A stretch of 64,000 bases of DNA from Saprospiraceae bacterium (GTDB lineage: Bacteria > Bacteroidota > Bacteroidia > Chitinophagales > Saprospiraceae). The position numbers and the translations under genes were made by a program. This document shows, piece by piece, positions 23,171-32,665 of this stretch. Location of the stretch: contig JADJNW010000007.1 of the NCBI GenBank assembly GCA_016714085.1, positions 62,001 to 126,000 on the forward strand. The letters run 5' to 3'. The notes under the pieces are model-generated. The model was not told the origin of the DNA. It ran no database searches and saw only the letters and a list, made by a program, of their open reading frames with translations. Numbering within the stretch: position 1 is the first letter of the stretch; every line of letters begins with the position of its first letter.

Positions 23171-24259
23171 ATGACTATTTTATTATTACTCGGCGGATTT
23201 GTATTGCTCATCGCAGGCGCAGAAGTGCTCGTACGCGGCGCATCAAAAATTGCAGCGGCAGTTGGCATTTCACCTTTGGTGATCGGCTTGACAGTGGTGG
23301 CTTTTGGTACGAGTTCGCCGGAAATGGCGGTGAGCGTGATGTCGAGCATGAGCGGCAATGTGGACATTGCGGTGGGCAACGTAGTGGGTAGTAATATTTT
23401 TAATGTATTGTTTATCCTGGGATTGACGGCCTTGATCGTGCCGTTGGTAGTGGCGCAGCAGTTGGTTTGGCTTGATGTACCACTCATGATTATTGCATCT
23501 TTGCTGGTACTGTGGATGGGTTGGGATGGCAATATCAATCGCTGGGAAGGGATTGTTTTGTTCGGAGGAATCATCGCTTATACCGTTTTTCTCATTCGTC
23601 AGAGCAAAAAAGAAAAAAGCAAAGCTGTACAAAAGGAATATGCTGAAGAATACAGTGATGGTAAGGGCTGGACGGCAAAGGAATGGCTATTCAATATCGC
23701 TTTTGTGATTGTCGGTTTGGCAATGCTGGTGCTGGGTTCACGCTGGCTGGTGGATAGTGCTACGACGATCGCTAAAAGTATGGGTGTCAGCGATTTGATT
23801 ATCGGTTTGACAATTGTGGCTGCGGGTACATCTTTGCCGGAAGTCGCTACTTCCGTAATTGCCAGTATTCGCGGCGAGCGGGATATTGCAGTAGGGAATG
23901 TAGTGGGCAGCAATATTTTTAATCTTCTTTGTGTGTTAGGCATTTCGGCGCTGGTTTCTCCGGCGGGAATCCCTGTGTCAAAAGCGGCTTTGCAATTTGA
24001 TATTCCCATTATGATTGCGGTGGCGATTGCTTGTTTGCCGATCTTTTTCACAGGCCATACCATTCGACGTTGGGAAGGTTTTGTTTTTCTGGGATTTTAT
24101 ATTGCGTATGTCGTTTATTTGATCTTGGCAGCTTCACAGCATAGCGCTTTGCAAGCTTTTGACGTGGCGATGATGTGGTTTGTATTGCCAATTACAGTAT
24201 TGACGCTGATTGTGACGGTTGTTTATGCTTTGCGCAAAGGCGAACGAATAAGAAGATAA
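23171..24259 (+). CDS. Calcium/sodium antiporter (CaCA family), second copy
   Basis: This 362-residue protein has the same length and motifs as the preceding gene (VVAFGTSSPEMAVS, VAAGTSLPEVATS) and is clearly a tandem duplicate, with most positions identical by eye. Divergence is concentrated in the central loop (SKKEKSKAVQKEYAEEY). Two copies may form a heterodimer, differ in ion preference, or raise dosage; none of this can be read from the sequence. A hairpin between the convergent stop codons probably ends transcription. Confidence 0.92.
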   Translation: MTILLLLGGFVLLIAGAEVLVRGASKIAAAVGISPLVIGLTVVAFGTSSPEMAVSVMSSMSGNVDIAVGNVVGSNIFNVLFILGLTALIVPLVVAQQLVWLDVPLMIIASLLVLWMGWDGNINRWEGIVLFGGIIAYTVFLIRQSKKEKSKAVQKEYAEEYSDGKGWTAKEWLFNIAFVIVGLAMLVLGSRWLVDSATTIAKSMGVSDLIIGLTIVAAGTSLPEVATSVIASIRGERDIAVGNVVGSNIFNLLCVLGISALVSPAGIPVSKAALQFDIPIMIAVAIACLPIFFTGHTIRRWEGFVFLGFYIAYVVYLILAASQHSALQAFDVAMMWFVLPITVLTLIVTVVYALRKGERIRR

Positions 24260-24295
24260 AAATGTGAAGCACAGACGCATCCGCATTTCACATTT
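24260..24295. terminator. Hairpin between convergent antiporter and cytochrome genes
   Basis: The arms AAATGTGAA and TTCACATTT are perfectly complementary over 9 bp with an 18-base loop. Both neighbouring genes end here. The T-run is weak on either strand. Confidence 0.45.
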
Positions 24296-24318
24296 CTTAT
24301 CTTACATTTCATATTTGA

Positions 24319-25275
24319 TTACTCTCTTGGCGCTCGCGCTACTTCATTTTTCAAAGGCGGTACAGTGCGCAAATACGCCCAAATTGCTTTGATCTCAGCC
24401 GTATCCAATATAGCATAAGGTACCATCGGGTAGCGCAAAGGCCCATTCGGAGTTTGCCCAAATTTTACAGCGGTGAGGAATTGTTCCTCCGTCCAATTAC
24501 CAATGCCGGTTTCTTTATCAGGTGTGATATTCGCACTTGGGATCAAATTTCCATCAAAATCCAGCAAAGGATTGCCACCGCCGTAGAATCCACCTGATTT
24601 CTCTGGCTCTAAGTCATTTACAGTCGCAAAATCTTCGGAATGACAACTATAACAACCATAAGTACCATTGGCGATGTAACGCCCCCAGGCAACTTGATTG
24701 GTCGTATCTGGTAGTGGGATCGGCTCAGAAGGTAATGGATATGGTTTGAAAACAAACCTCACCAGGGCTTTGGAAAAGAGCGTCAACTCATGCGGATGGG
24801 ATTCTTGATCAGAGGACTCCAGCTTAGGGTCGTCAGAACGCATCCATGCAATAATGGAGTACACATCTTCATCTGCCATATGAGAAAACTTTGGCATAAT
24901 GGCATTGAAAGAGCCGTCTTTGCGAAGTCCTGTGCGGAAGAAGGTATAGAACTCTCCATCTGTCCATTTGCCAACGCCTTTATCTGGATGCATTGTGATA
25001 TTTTTCGAATAGATTTTACCGAACGATTTGGGTACATCCAGCATCTGTTGCCCGCTCAATTTGCCATCTTTCCCTGCGTGACACTGCACGCAGAGCAGGG
25101 AAGCTAACTTTTTGCCGCGTGCTACTCGCTCGGGCGTTACTTCTACTTTTAGTTCAGCAATAGTGGGTGGATCATAAGTAGGGGCAGGAGCGAAGCCAAC
25201 CCAGGCGACCAAAGCGCCAATGATAAGTACCAGAATACCCAATATCCAGGCAGTGATCTTGAGGAATCGTTTCAT
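24319..25275 (-). CDS. Membrane-anchored diheme cytochrome c
   Basis: The 318-residue protein has an N-terminal membrane anchor (residues about 6-27) and two cytochrome c domains. Heme sites are Cys62/Cys65/His66 (CVQCH) and Cys208/Cys211/His212 (CYSCH). Methionine candidates for the sixth ligand lie in NAIMPKFSHM and RYPMVPY. It resembles the cytochrome subunits of alcohol/sugar dehydrogenases and carries electrons in the periplasm toward the respiratory chain. No dehydrogenase gene adjoins it. Confidence 0.88.
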   Translation of the reverse strand: MKRFLKITAWILGILVLIIGALVAWVGFAPAPTYDPPTIAELKVEVTPERVARGKKLASLLCVQCHAGKDGKLSGQQMLDVPKSFGKIYSKNITMHPDKGVGKWTDGEFYTFFRTGLRKDGSFNAIMPKFSHMADEDVYSIIAWMRSDDPKLESSDQESHPHELTLFSKALVRFVFKPYPLPSEPIPLPDTTNQVAWGRYIANGTYGCYSCHSEDFATVNDLEPEKSGGFYGGGNPLLDFDGNLIPSANITPDKETGIGNWTEEQFLTAVKFGQTPNGPLRYPMVPYAILDTAEIKAIWAYLRTVPPLKNEVARAPRE

Positions 25276-25444
25276 TTTGATAAAAGTTTTAGTGTTTAAT
25301 AAATTATAACTGAAGGAATTATTTTTCGGACGTTTCCAGTTTAAACTTTCTCAAAACACCACCTGTCATTGCAAAAATGGGAATTTAATTCTTATTATAC
25401 AAATGTTAGGGATACCAAAATACTGAATTTTAGGTAGCCATGAG

Positions 25445-25473
25445 TTGTTTTTAAACTTTTTGTTTTAAATTTG
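25445..25473 (+). promoter_or_regulatory. Promoter of the AlkC-like gene (TTG-N18-TAAATTTG)
   Basis: TTG at 25445-25447 and TAAATTTG at 25466-25473 are separated by 18 bases, close to the Bacteroidota consensus. The -7 element ends only 14 bases before the ATG, so the leader would be very short. Confidence 0.5.
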
Positions 25474-25487
25474 AAGCAAAATCACCT

Positions 25488-26615
25488 ATGCAAGAAACAT
25501 TTCAGCTCCGAGATGTCTTTAATCCTCAGGTAATCAATGATTTTGCTGCTGCCATCAAGTCCAATTGGTCGGATTTTGATGAAATGAATTTTAAAAATGA
25601 GATTATCCCAAAATTCCCGGAGCTTAGCTACGGCGGTCGCTCGAATCTCATCATGGAAAAGCTCCGCGAATTCTTGCCCGACGATTATCCTTCGGCGATT
25701 GATATTTTGCTACGCTCCTTGATGCCAGAATTGGAAATTGAAGAAATCAGCGGTTTCGAGCGTTTTATCGTGATGCCGCAATGCGCTTTTGTAAGTCGCT
25801 ATGGCAGAGATCATTACGAGGTTTCGATTAAAGCATTATACGAAATGACCAAGCGTTTCACGGCTGAAGGCGATTTGCGCACTTTTATTGAATTAGAACC
25901 CGAACGAACGATGGCGATGCTGCACGAATGGTCACAAGATTCCAACTGCCATGTGCGCCGACTCGTGAGCGAAGGGGCGCGCCCGCGCCTGCCCTTGGGG
26001 CGAAGATTGAAAATGTTTATTGAGAACCCGAAACCTTTGATGGCGTTATTGGACAAGCTTGTCCCAGAACCAACCTTACTGGTGCGCCGCTCGATTGCGA
26101 ATAATTTGAATGATGTTGCTAAAGATAATCCCGATATCGTGGTGGAAACGCTCGAACGCTGGCGACACAAGCATCCAAGTGAGGAGATGGAATGGCTCAT
26201 CAAACACGCTTCGCGTACTTTGATCAAGATGGGGCATCCAGGAGCATTGAAACTGCTGGGCTTCAGCGATGGCGCGGCCGTCAGAATGGAAAACTTTCGA
26301 GTAGTACGACCCAAGATTAAAGTCGGCGATTATCTCGAATTCTCATTTGATCTGATTTCTGAAGGAAAACAGGAACAAAATTTGGCTGTCGATTTTGTAG
26401 TTTATTTTATGAAATCCAATGGCAAGCACGCGTCGAAAGTGTTCAAATTGACAACCAAAACTGTTCAGCCCGGCGAAAAAATCCAACTCAAGAAGCGCCA
26501 TTCCTTCAAGAAAATAGGCATTCGGCCTTATTATGCCGGCGAGCATCGCGTGGCGATTCAAATCAACGGCAAGGAAAGTGAAGCGTTGAAATTTTGGTTG
26601 GAAACTAATATTTGA
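25488..26615 (+). CDS. AlkC-like DNA alkylation repair protein with C-terminal Ig-like domain
   Basis: The 375-residue protein consists of HEAT-like helical repeats (about 1-260) with the family motif HVRRLVSEGARPRLP, followed by a beta-rich Ig-like domain (about 270-375). This is the AlkC class of non-base-flipping glycosylases, which excise 3-methyladenine and related alkylated bases. The Ig-like extension is known in one AlkC subgroup and helps grip DNA. It is a single gene with its own promoter. Confidence 0.85.
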   Translation: MQETFQLRDVFNPQVINDFAAAIKSNWSDFDEMNFKNEIIPKFPELSYGGRSNLIMEKLREFLPDDYPSAIDILLRSLMPELEIEEISGFERFIVMPQCAFVSRYGRDHYEVSIKALYEMTKRFTAEGDLRTFIELEPERTMAMLHEWSQDSNCHVRRLVSEGARPRLPLGRRLKMFIENPKPLMALLDKLVPEPTLLVRRSIANNLNDVAKDNPDIVVETLERWRHKHPSEEMEWLIKHASRTLIKMGHPGALKLLGFSDGAAVRMENFRVVRPKIKVGDYLEFSFDLISEGKQEQNLAVDFVVYFMKSNGKHASKVFKLTTKTVQPGEKIQLKKRHSFKKIGIRPYYAGEHRVAIQINGKESEALKFWLETNI

Positions 26616-26730
26616 ATAATTACCTTAGCAGCAATCAACTCGTCGTTAATTTTGCTGTTTCCATAGAATATTTTAACATTTTTTAACTATTCCAAATTAT
26701 ATTCATCCCGGAAAAAACAATTCAACACCT

Positions 26731-27639
26731 ATGAATATTCTTCGTTTAGACCAGGTCGTCAAAACGTACGACAAGTACGTTGCCGTTGACAGGGTTAGCT
26801 TTGAAGTGCCGAAAGGCAGTATTTTCGGGCTACTCGGACCCAACGGCGCGGGCAAAACCTCTCTTATTCGCATTATCACTACCATTACACAAGCAGATAC
26901 GGGTACCGTTCATCTCGATGGTGAAAAATTAAACAGCCGCCACCCGGAGCAAATCGGCTATATGCCTGAAGAACGCGGCTTGTACAAAAAAATGAAGGTG
27001 GGCGAGCACTTGATGTATCTGGCGCAACTCAAGGGATTGTCCAAAGCGCAAGCGCGTCAGGAAATCGATCATTGGTTTGAAAAATTTGACATCAAAGACT
27101 GGTGGTCAAGAAAATTGAAGAGCTTTCCAAAGGGGATGCAGCAGAAAATTCAGTTTATCGCTACCGTCATTCACCGCCCGAAATTGCTTATTCTCGACGA
27201 ACCTTTTTCCGGCCTTGATCCAATCAATACGAATCTGATTAAAGACGAAATTTACGAATTGCACAAAAACGGCACGAGTATTCTCTTTTCGACGCACCGC
27301 ATGGAGCAAGTAGAAGAAATTTGTGAAAAAATTGTGCTGATTAATAAAGGAAAAAATATTCTGGAAGGAGATGTAAAAGCGATCAAGAATCAGTTCAAAG
27401 AGAATTTGTTCAGAATTGATTACGAAGGGGCATTGCCTGCCGACTTAGATCAAAGGGTAAGTATTGTTAAGCAGAACGACCATTCAATCACAGTGCAATT
27501 GCCCGAAGAGCGCGAGTCGAATCGATTATTGCAATATCTCTTGCAAAATGGGATTTATATTCATTCTTTCAATGAAATATTACCCACTCTAAATCAGATT
27601 TTTATAAAACAAGTAGAAGATTCTAATATGACGAGGTGA
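26731..27639 (+). CDS. ABC transporter ATP-binding protein (NatA-like)
   Basis: The 302-residue ATPase has Walker A GPNGAGKT (36-43), Walker B LLILDEP and a switch His in STHRMEQ. The signature is a variant, SFPKGMQQK, common in the NatA/DUF4162 subfamily. The C-terminal about 80 residues form the extra domain of that group. The next gene encodes the matching ABC-2 permease, so together they form an exporter, possibly for Na+ or a toxic compound. The substrate is not determined. Confidence 0.9.
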   Translation: MNILRLDQVVKTYDKYVAVDRVSFEVPKGSIFGLLGPNGAGKTSLIRIITTITQADTGTVHLDGEKLNSRHPEQIGYMPEERGLYKKMKVGEHLMYLAQLKGLSKAQARQEIDHWFEKFDIKDWWSRKLKSFPKGMQQKIQFIATVIHRPKLLILDEPFSGLDPINTNLIKDEIYELHKNGTSILFSTHRMEQVEEICEKIVLINKGKNILEGDVKAIKNQFKENLFRIDYEGALPADLDQRVSIVKQNDHSITVQLPEERESNRLLQYLLQNGIYIHSFNEILPTLNQIFIKQVEDSNMTR

Positions 27640-27724
27640 CCTGGAGCAATGGAGACCTGAGCAACAAGCAACAAGAAACGAGCGACAAGAAACCTCATTC
27701 CTCATTCCTCAATCCTGAATAAAA

Positions 27725-29038
27725 ATGAATAAACTCGGACTTATCATAAAAAGAGAATACCTCACCCGCGTCACGCGGCGTTCCTTTATTCTGGCTACTC
27801 TGCTTACCCCGCTTGGCTTTGCCGTGTTTTTTATTGTAGCGGGCTTTATTTTTGCTTACGAAAGCGATGACTCCAAGCGCGTAGCGGTGATTGATGAAAG
27901 CGGCATCCTGAAAGGGAATATTGCTTCCGAAACCAATCTTCATTTTGAAAAAGTGACACTTTCGCTGGATAGCTTGCGCAAGAATTTTGGGCAATCCAAA
28001 TACGATGCCATTCTTGTGCTACGGCCGGTAGTCAATTTGATGGAAAAAAGTTATACCGTTTATTATTACTCTGAAAAACAACCGACGCTGGATGTAGAAA
28101 CTTTTATTAAACAGCGCATTAGCAACAGTTTACGCGATTATAAAATCGATCAACTGAAATTGGAGCGCCGACAATTGGAAGCATTGGATACGCGTATCGA
28201 GCTTGATCCTGAACCGATTGACCCAACTGGCTCTGATTCTACCAAATTGACAGGAGCGATTGCTGCAGGAATTGGCAGTATTATGGGGATTATTATGTAT
28301 ATGACGGTGCTGATTTATGGTATGATGGTGATGCGCAGTGTGATGGAAGAAAAAACAAGCCGTATCGTAGAGGTAATGATTTCCAGCGTAAAGCCGTTCC
28401 AACTCATGCTTGGCAAAATCATTGGGGTAGGAGCGGTAGGCCTTACGCAGGTAGCGATTTGGGCAATTTTAATACCCTTGATTAGCGTTGCGGTTAATCT
28501 GATTTTCGGTTTTGACAGTACGCAAGTGAACACCCCGCCGACGGCTGGCAATATGAATCCTGACGATACAGAGGCAATGATTACCTTAGCGATGAATGAA
28601 TTGACGGGGCAAAATTGGTGGCTGATTCTACCCATGTTTATCGTGTATTTTTTGGGTGGTTATTTCTTGTATTCGTCCATGTTTGCGGCGGTCGGCTCGG
28701 CGATGGGCGATGACCTGGGAGAAGGGCAAACCCTCACTTTGCCGATTATGATTCCGGTTATTCTGGCGTTTTATATCATGTTTGTGGCAGTGCAAGCGCC
28801 CAACTCCAGTCTGGCGGTGTGGTCTTCAATATTCCCATTATTTTCACCGATTGTAATGCCCGCGCGCTTGGCCTTTGAGCCGCCGCTTTGGGAAATTCTA
28901 TTGTCGGTTGTTATCTTGATAGCAACTTGTATTTTCTTTATCTGGCTATCAGGCAGGATTTATCGAATTGGTATTTTGATGTATGGCAAAAAAGTGTCAT
29001 TCAAAGAATTAGGTAAGTGGCTGTTTTATAAGGATTAA
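27725..29038 (+). CDS. ABC-2 type permease (NatB-like)
   Basis: The 437-residue membrane protein starts with the family motif IIKREYLTRVTRRSF. It has one N-terminal helix, a large extracytoplasmic domain (about 45-170) and five or six C-terminal helices, with VMRSVMEEKTSRIVEVMISS before the core. This is the NatB/YhaP family of ABC-2 permeases, the partner of the upstream ATPase. The gap between the two genes is filled with ACAAGC- and CTCATTC-type short repeats. A perfect hairpin follows the stop codon. Confidence 0.9.
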   Translation: MNKLGLIIKREYLTRVTRRSFILATLLTPLGFAVFFIVAGFIFAYESDDSKRVAVIDESGILKGNIASETNLHFEKVTLSLDSLRKNFGQSKYDAILVLRPVVNLMEKSYTVYYYSEKQPTLDVETFIKQRISNSLRDYKIDQLKLERRQLEALDTRIELDPEPIDPTGSDSTKLTGAIAAGIGSIMGIIMYMTVLIYGMMVMRSVMEEKTSRIVEVMISSVKPFQLMLGKIIGVGAVGLTQVAIWAILIPLISVAVNLIFGFDSTQVNTPPTAGNMNPDDTEAMITLAMNELTGQNWWLILPMFIVYFLGGYFLYSSMFAAVGSAMGDDLGEGQTLTLPIMIPVILAFYIMFVAVQAPNSSLAVWSSIFPLFSPIVMPARLAFEPPLWEILLSVVILIATCIFFIWLSGRIYRIGILMYGKKVSFKELGKWLFYKD

Positions 29039-29043
29039 AAAGT

Positions 29044-29075
29044 GTAGCTCCGAATGTCATTCGGAGCTACTTTCG
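29044..29075 (+). terminator. Hairpin terminator after the ABC permease
   Basis: The 13-bp arms GTAGCTCCGAATG and CATTCGGAGCTAC are perfectly complementary with one central base, followed by TTTCGTTT. Elements with this motif are, from memory, common between Bacteroidota genes. Confidence 0.65.
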
Positions 29076-29501
29076 TTTACGTTAGGCGTTCTCTCAGGGT
29101 ATGTCAGAAACACCTCTCAAAGTTGTGTTTGTTCTTCCTCTTTTTATTACGGAAGCAGTATGTAAGATAAAAGGATATACAATTAGAAAATGATAAAGCG
29201 TAAATTTAGATGAAATTTTTCATATACAAAATTTTTTGATAGTTAAAATTAAAATCTAAGCGCCACAAAGCTCGCCTCTCATCACTTCTTCGGTTGCTAC
29301 AGAAAAATTTTACTTTCCTTTCCGCTATAATGTTTTGTATTTTTCCAAGATTTCCATAATTTCATTGCGAATAGCCTTTCAGGCTTGAAATAACATTCTG
29401 ATCTTTTGAAAGCGACTTTGGATTAATTGCTTTAAAACGCTGCAAATACAGTGATTTTTGGCATTGGAATTCAATAATTCCCGATAGACATTGTAGCAAT
29501 T

Positions 29502-29522
29502 GTTGAGGATCAAATCCTCAAC
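29502..29522 (+). promoter_or_regulatory. Small hairpin upstream of the EF-G-like gene
   Basis: The arms GTTGAGGAT and ATCCTCAAC flank a CAA loop and end about 40 bases before the ATG. If it lies in the leader it could affect translation or mRNA stability. Function is inferred only from position. Confidence 0.4.
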
Positions 29523-29563
29523 TGACGTATGCATATTTTTTCACCATTCAAAAACCAGTCTCT

Positions 29564-31690
29564 ATGGACTTCGACACCAGAAACATTAGAAACGTTGCAC
29601 TTTTAGGACACTCCGGCTCGGGCAAAACGACTTTAGCAGAAGCAATGCTATTTGAAGCAGGCGAAACGACCCGCCGGGGTACAGTAGAAGATCAATCTAC
29701 AGTTTCGGATTATACCGATCTTGAGCACGAGCGCGGCAATTCCATTTTTGATGCGTCGATGCACGTCTCCTGGAAGGATTCCAAAATCAATATTATCGAG
29801 ACGCCGGGTTTTGACGACTTTATCGGCGAGGTGAGTTCAGCGATGAAAGTAGCGGATACGGCAGTGATGCTGTTGAACGCCAGGAGCGGCGTGGAAGTTG
29901 GCACGGAGCTGATTTGGGAATACGTGGAAAATTTTAAAACGCCCACATTATTTGTAATCAATCAAGTGGATCACGAAAAAGCGGATTTTGATATGACGCT
30001 GGAGCAGGCGCAGGCTCGCTTTGGCAGCAAGGTCATTCCTATTCAATATCCTTTAAATCAAGGTACCGGATTTAATAAAATAGTGGATGCACTGCGCATG
30101 GTGATGTATGTATTCCCTCCCGAAGGTGGCAAGCCAGAAAAAGCACCAATACCCGACAGCGAAAAAGCTCGGATAGATGAGATGCACCGTGTTTTGGTAG
30201 AAACCGCTGCGGAGAATGACGAGGGCTTGATGGAGCGCTACTTTGAAGAAGGTACGCTCTCGGAAGAAGATTTGACAAAGGGTTTGCGCATTGCCATTGC
30301 CCATCAAGAAATTTTCCCGGTCTTTTGTTGCTCTTCTACCAAAGATATGGGTAGTGGCCGCGTGATGGGATTTATCAATGATATTTGTCCTTCTCCTGCC
30401 GACCGCCCTGCTGCTGATTTGGTGGGCGGGAAGACCCTGGCTTGCGATTCTAAAAGCGATGCAACGGTTTTTATTTTTAAAACGGTGTCAGAACCAAGAG
30501 TCGGAACGCTTTCTTACTTTAAAGTTTTTTCTGGTACATTACATACTGGGGATGAATTGATTAATTCGTATAATCGTACTGCCGAGCGATTTGGAACGCT
30601 TTATGTTGCAAATGGCAAAGATCGTCAGATTGTGAATAAATTATCGGCGGGCGATATAGGCGTGACCGTCAAATTAAAAAATACACATACTAATAATACG
30701 CTGAATATTAAAGGAGTAGATCGAGAAATCGAACCAATGCACTTCCCGGAGCCACGCATTCGGGTAGCCGTAAATCCACCGAGCAAAGCCGAGATGGAAA
30801 AACTGATAAAAGCTTTGCATTCGATCGCAGAAGAAGACCTTACCTTATTGGTAGAACAATCTAAAGCGCTGAAACAGACCATTTTGCACGGACAAGGGCA
30901 ATTGCATCTCGATCTGATCAAACATCGTATTGAAATGGTACACGGCGTGACGATGGAGTTTATTCAACCGCGCATTCCTTACCGCGAAACGATCACCAAA
31001 GCTTCTGACACACAATATCGCCACAAGAAACAATCGGGCGGAGCCGGGCAATTCGCTGAAGTGCATATGCGCATCGAGCCTTATTATGATGGAATGCCCG
31101 ACCCCAGCGACCTGTCAGTGAAAGACAGGGAAGTAGATGAATTACCCTGGGGTGGCAAATTGGTTTATTATTGGTGCGTCGTAGGCGGCTCGATTGACAA
31201 GCGTTTCTCTAGTGCCATCAAAAAAGGGATTTTGCAAAAAATAGAAGAAGGGCCGCTGACTGGTTCTTACTGCCAGGACATTCGGGTCTGCATCTTTGAT
31301 GGAAAAATGCACCCGGTGGACTCCAACGATATGGCCTTTATGCTGGCTTCGATTCAGGCGTTCCGACAAGCATTTGATGGTGCTGGTGCTCAAATTCTGG
31401 AGCCGATTTATGATTTGGAAATCCTTTGTTCGGATGATGTGATGGGCGAAATCATGGGCGATTTGCAAACCCGCCGAGCGATCATTCAAGGTATGGAAGC
31501 CTCCGGGCATTACCAGAAGATATTGGCGAAAGTGCCTTTAGCAGAATTACATAATTACTCATCTACGCTGCGCTCGCTCTCGCAGGGGCGCGCGAAGTTT
31601 ATTCAGCGATTCGCAGAATACAGCCCTGTTCCGCATGATATTCAATTGCGATTGATTGAAGAACATAAAACGGAAATGGCGGAAGTGTAA
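29564..31690 (+). CDS. Elongation factor G-like GTPase
   Basis: The 708-residue protein follows EF-G from end to end: GTPase domain, domain II, and domains III-V with IPYRETIT and GGAGQFAEV. The GTPase motifs deviate from canonical EF-G: G1 is GHSGSGKT (15-22), G3 is ETPG (79-82) instead of DTPG, and G4 is NQVD (133-136) instead of NKxD. The signature loop is shortened. This marks the EF-G-like subfamily found beside true EF-G in many bacteria. A role in ribosome rescue, recycling or stress is plausible but unproven. Confidence 0.9.
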   Translation: MDFDTRNIRNVALLGHSGSGKTTLAEAMLFEAGETTRRGTVEDQSTVSDYTDLEHERGNSIFDASMHVSWKDSKINIIETPGFDDFIGEVSSAMKVADTAVMLLNARSGVEVGTELIWEYVENFKTPTLFVINQVDHEKADFDMTLEQAQARFGSKVIPIQYPLNQGTGFNKIVDALRMVMYVFPPEGGKPEKAPIPDSEKARIDEMHRVLVETAAENDEGLMERYFEEGTLSEEDLTKGLRIAIAHQEIFPVFCCSSTKDMGSGRVMGFINDICPSPADRPAADLVGGKTLACDSKSDATVFIFKTVSEPRVGTLSYFKVFSGTLHTGDELINSYNRTAERFGTLYVANGKDRQIVNKLSAGDIGVTVKLKNTHTNNTLNIKGVDREIEPMHFPEPRIRVAVNPPSKAEMEKLIKALHSIAEEDLTLLVEQSKALKQTILHGQGQLHLDLIKHRIEMVHGVTMEFIQPRIPYRETITKASDTQYRHKKQSGGAGQFAEVHMRIEPYYDGMPDPSDLSVKDREVDELPWGGKLVYYWCVVGGSIDKRFSSAIKKGILQKIEEGPLTGSYCQDIRVCIFDGKMHPVDSNDMAFMLASIQAFRQAFDGAGAQILEPIYDLEILCSDDVMGEIMGDLQTRRAIIQGMEASGHYQKILAKVPLAELHNYSSTLRSLSQGRAKFIQRFAEYSPVPHDIQLRLIEEHKTEMAEV

Positions 31691-31696
31691 AAATGC

Positions 31697-31729
31697 AGAC
31701 CTGGCAGGTTTCAAAAACCCGCCAGGTCT
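31697..31729. terminator. Hairpin between convergent genes
   Basis: AGACCTGGCAGGTTT pairs with AAACCCGCCAGGTCT with one mismatch and a 3-base loop. It separates the stop codons of the EF-G-like and retropepsin genes and probably ends both transcripts. Confidence 0.6.
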
Positions 31730-31737
31730 ATCCATTC

Positions 31738-32665
31738 TCAAAAACAACCATCCGCAGTAGCCACGCCTGCTCCCAGCCAAATATGCATTTGGGTATTGGG
31801 ATAATCAATTTCTACCCTTTTGCAAGTAAAGGCGTCAATGCCGATCAGCCCATCCACTCGCAAGCATTTTCCTGTAGGAATTTCAAATTCGGTTAACACA
31901 AGCCCGGGTGTTGTCAAGGTCAAGACACCATCGATGACCATTTCTTTGAAAACCATATAATCCGCTTGTTTGCTGCCTGTTGCTGCGCCCGTGAAGCTGA
32001 GTTTATCTTGTCGAAGTGCACGTGCAGCCGCTTGTTTATGCCAGCTTTTATCCAAAACATGGACCGAAGCGCCAGAGTCCAATCCAAGATATACTTTCTG
32101 TTTCAACCCGACGTCGGTTTCAAGTACAGGGATATGCCCACAAAGATTAAAATCCAAGGAATAATCGGGCTTTGTATCTGACGATTGCTTTGATTTATCT
32201 GGGTTCTTCAATGTGATAATCTGATCGACGTAATTGATCTCCACCACATAATCCTTGAAAATATCAAAACCAATCAGACCCCAAAACCGGATAACCCAAT
32301 TGCTTTTCCAGTGCAGAAAGATCGGCTACGGGGCAAGACATTTTCTCTCGGACAATGCTTCCCCATTGAAACTGATTGACTTTGGCAGCTTTAAGCGGTG
32401 CATTGCTTTCCAGGATATTACTGGTTTGCCCTGCATTTTCGACTATTTTTTTATGCTTGAAATGGTGTTGGTTCAAAGTCAAATGCGAGGCGCCGGTGTC
32501 AAATAGAAACAGTCCCTTCTGCCCATCCACGCTGGCTTCGGTGAGCATCAAGCGCTTGGAGATACCAAAATCCACGATCGAAAATACCTCTTGCTCGTCA
32601 GGAGATAAAAGATTAGATGGCTTGCCCAGCAATAGCAAGGCAGACAGCAATACGAGTGATTTCAT
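31738..32665 (-). CDS. Secreted two-domain retropepsin-like aspartic protease, frameshifted
   Basis: The first frame (32665-32264) encodes a signal peptide and a retropepsin domain with Asp56 in LFDTGASHLTL. The second frame (to 31738) encodes a second domain with LGLDSGASVHVLD. The domains join naturally if one G is removed from the GGGG run at 32279-32282, giving GYPVLGLIGFDIFKDYVVEI, the usual retropepsin ending. Each domain carries one catalytic Asp-Thr/Ser-Gly motif, so the protein is a pepsin-like internal duplication of clan AA. Substrate unknown. It is probably a real gene with a one-base sequence error. Confidence 0.75.

Larger units (their letters stand above)
29039..29563. other. 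Intergenic region before the EF-G-like gene
   Basis: This 525-base stretch holds a terminator-like hairpin at its left end and a small hairpin near its right end (both listed). In between I see no open frame with coding character and no further repeats. It probably contains the promoter of the EF-G-like gene. Confidence 0.4.
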
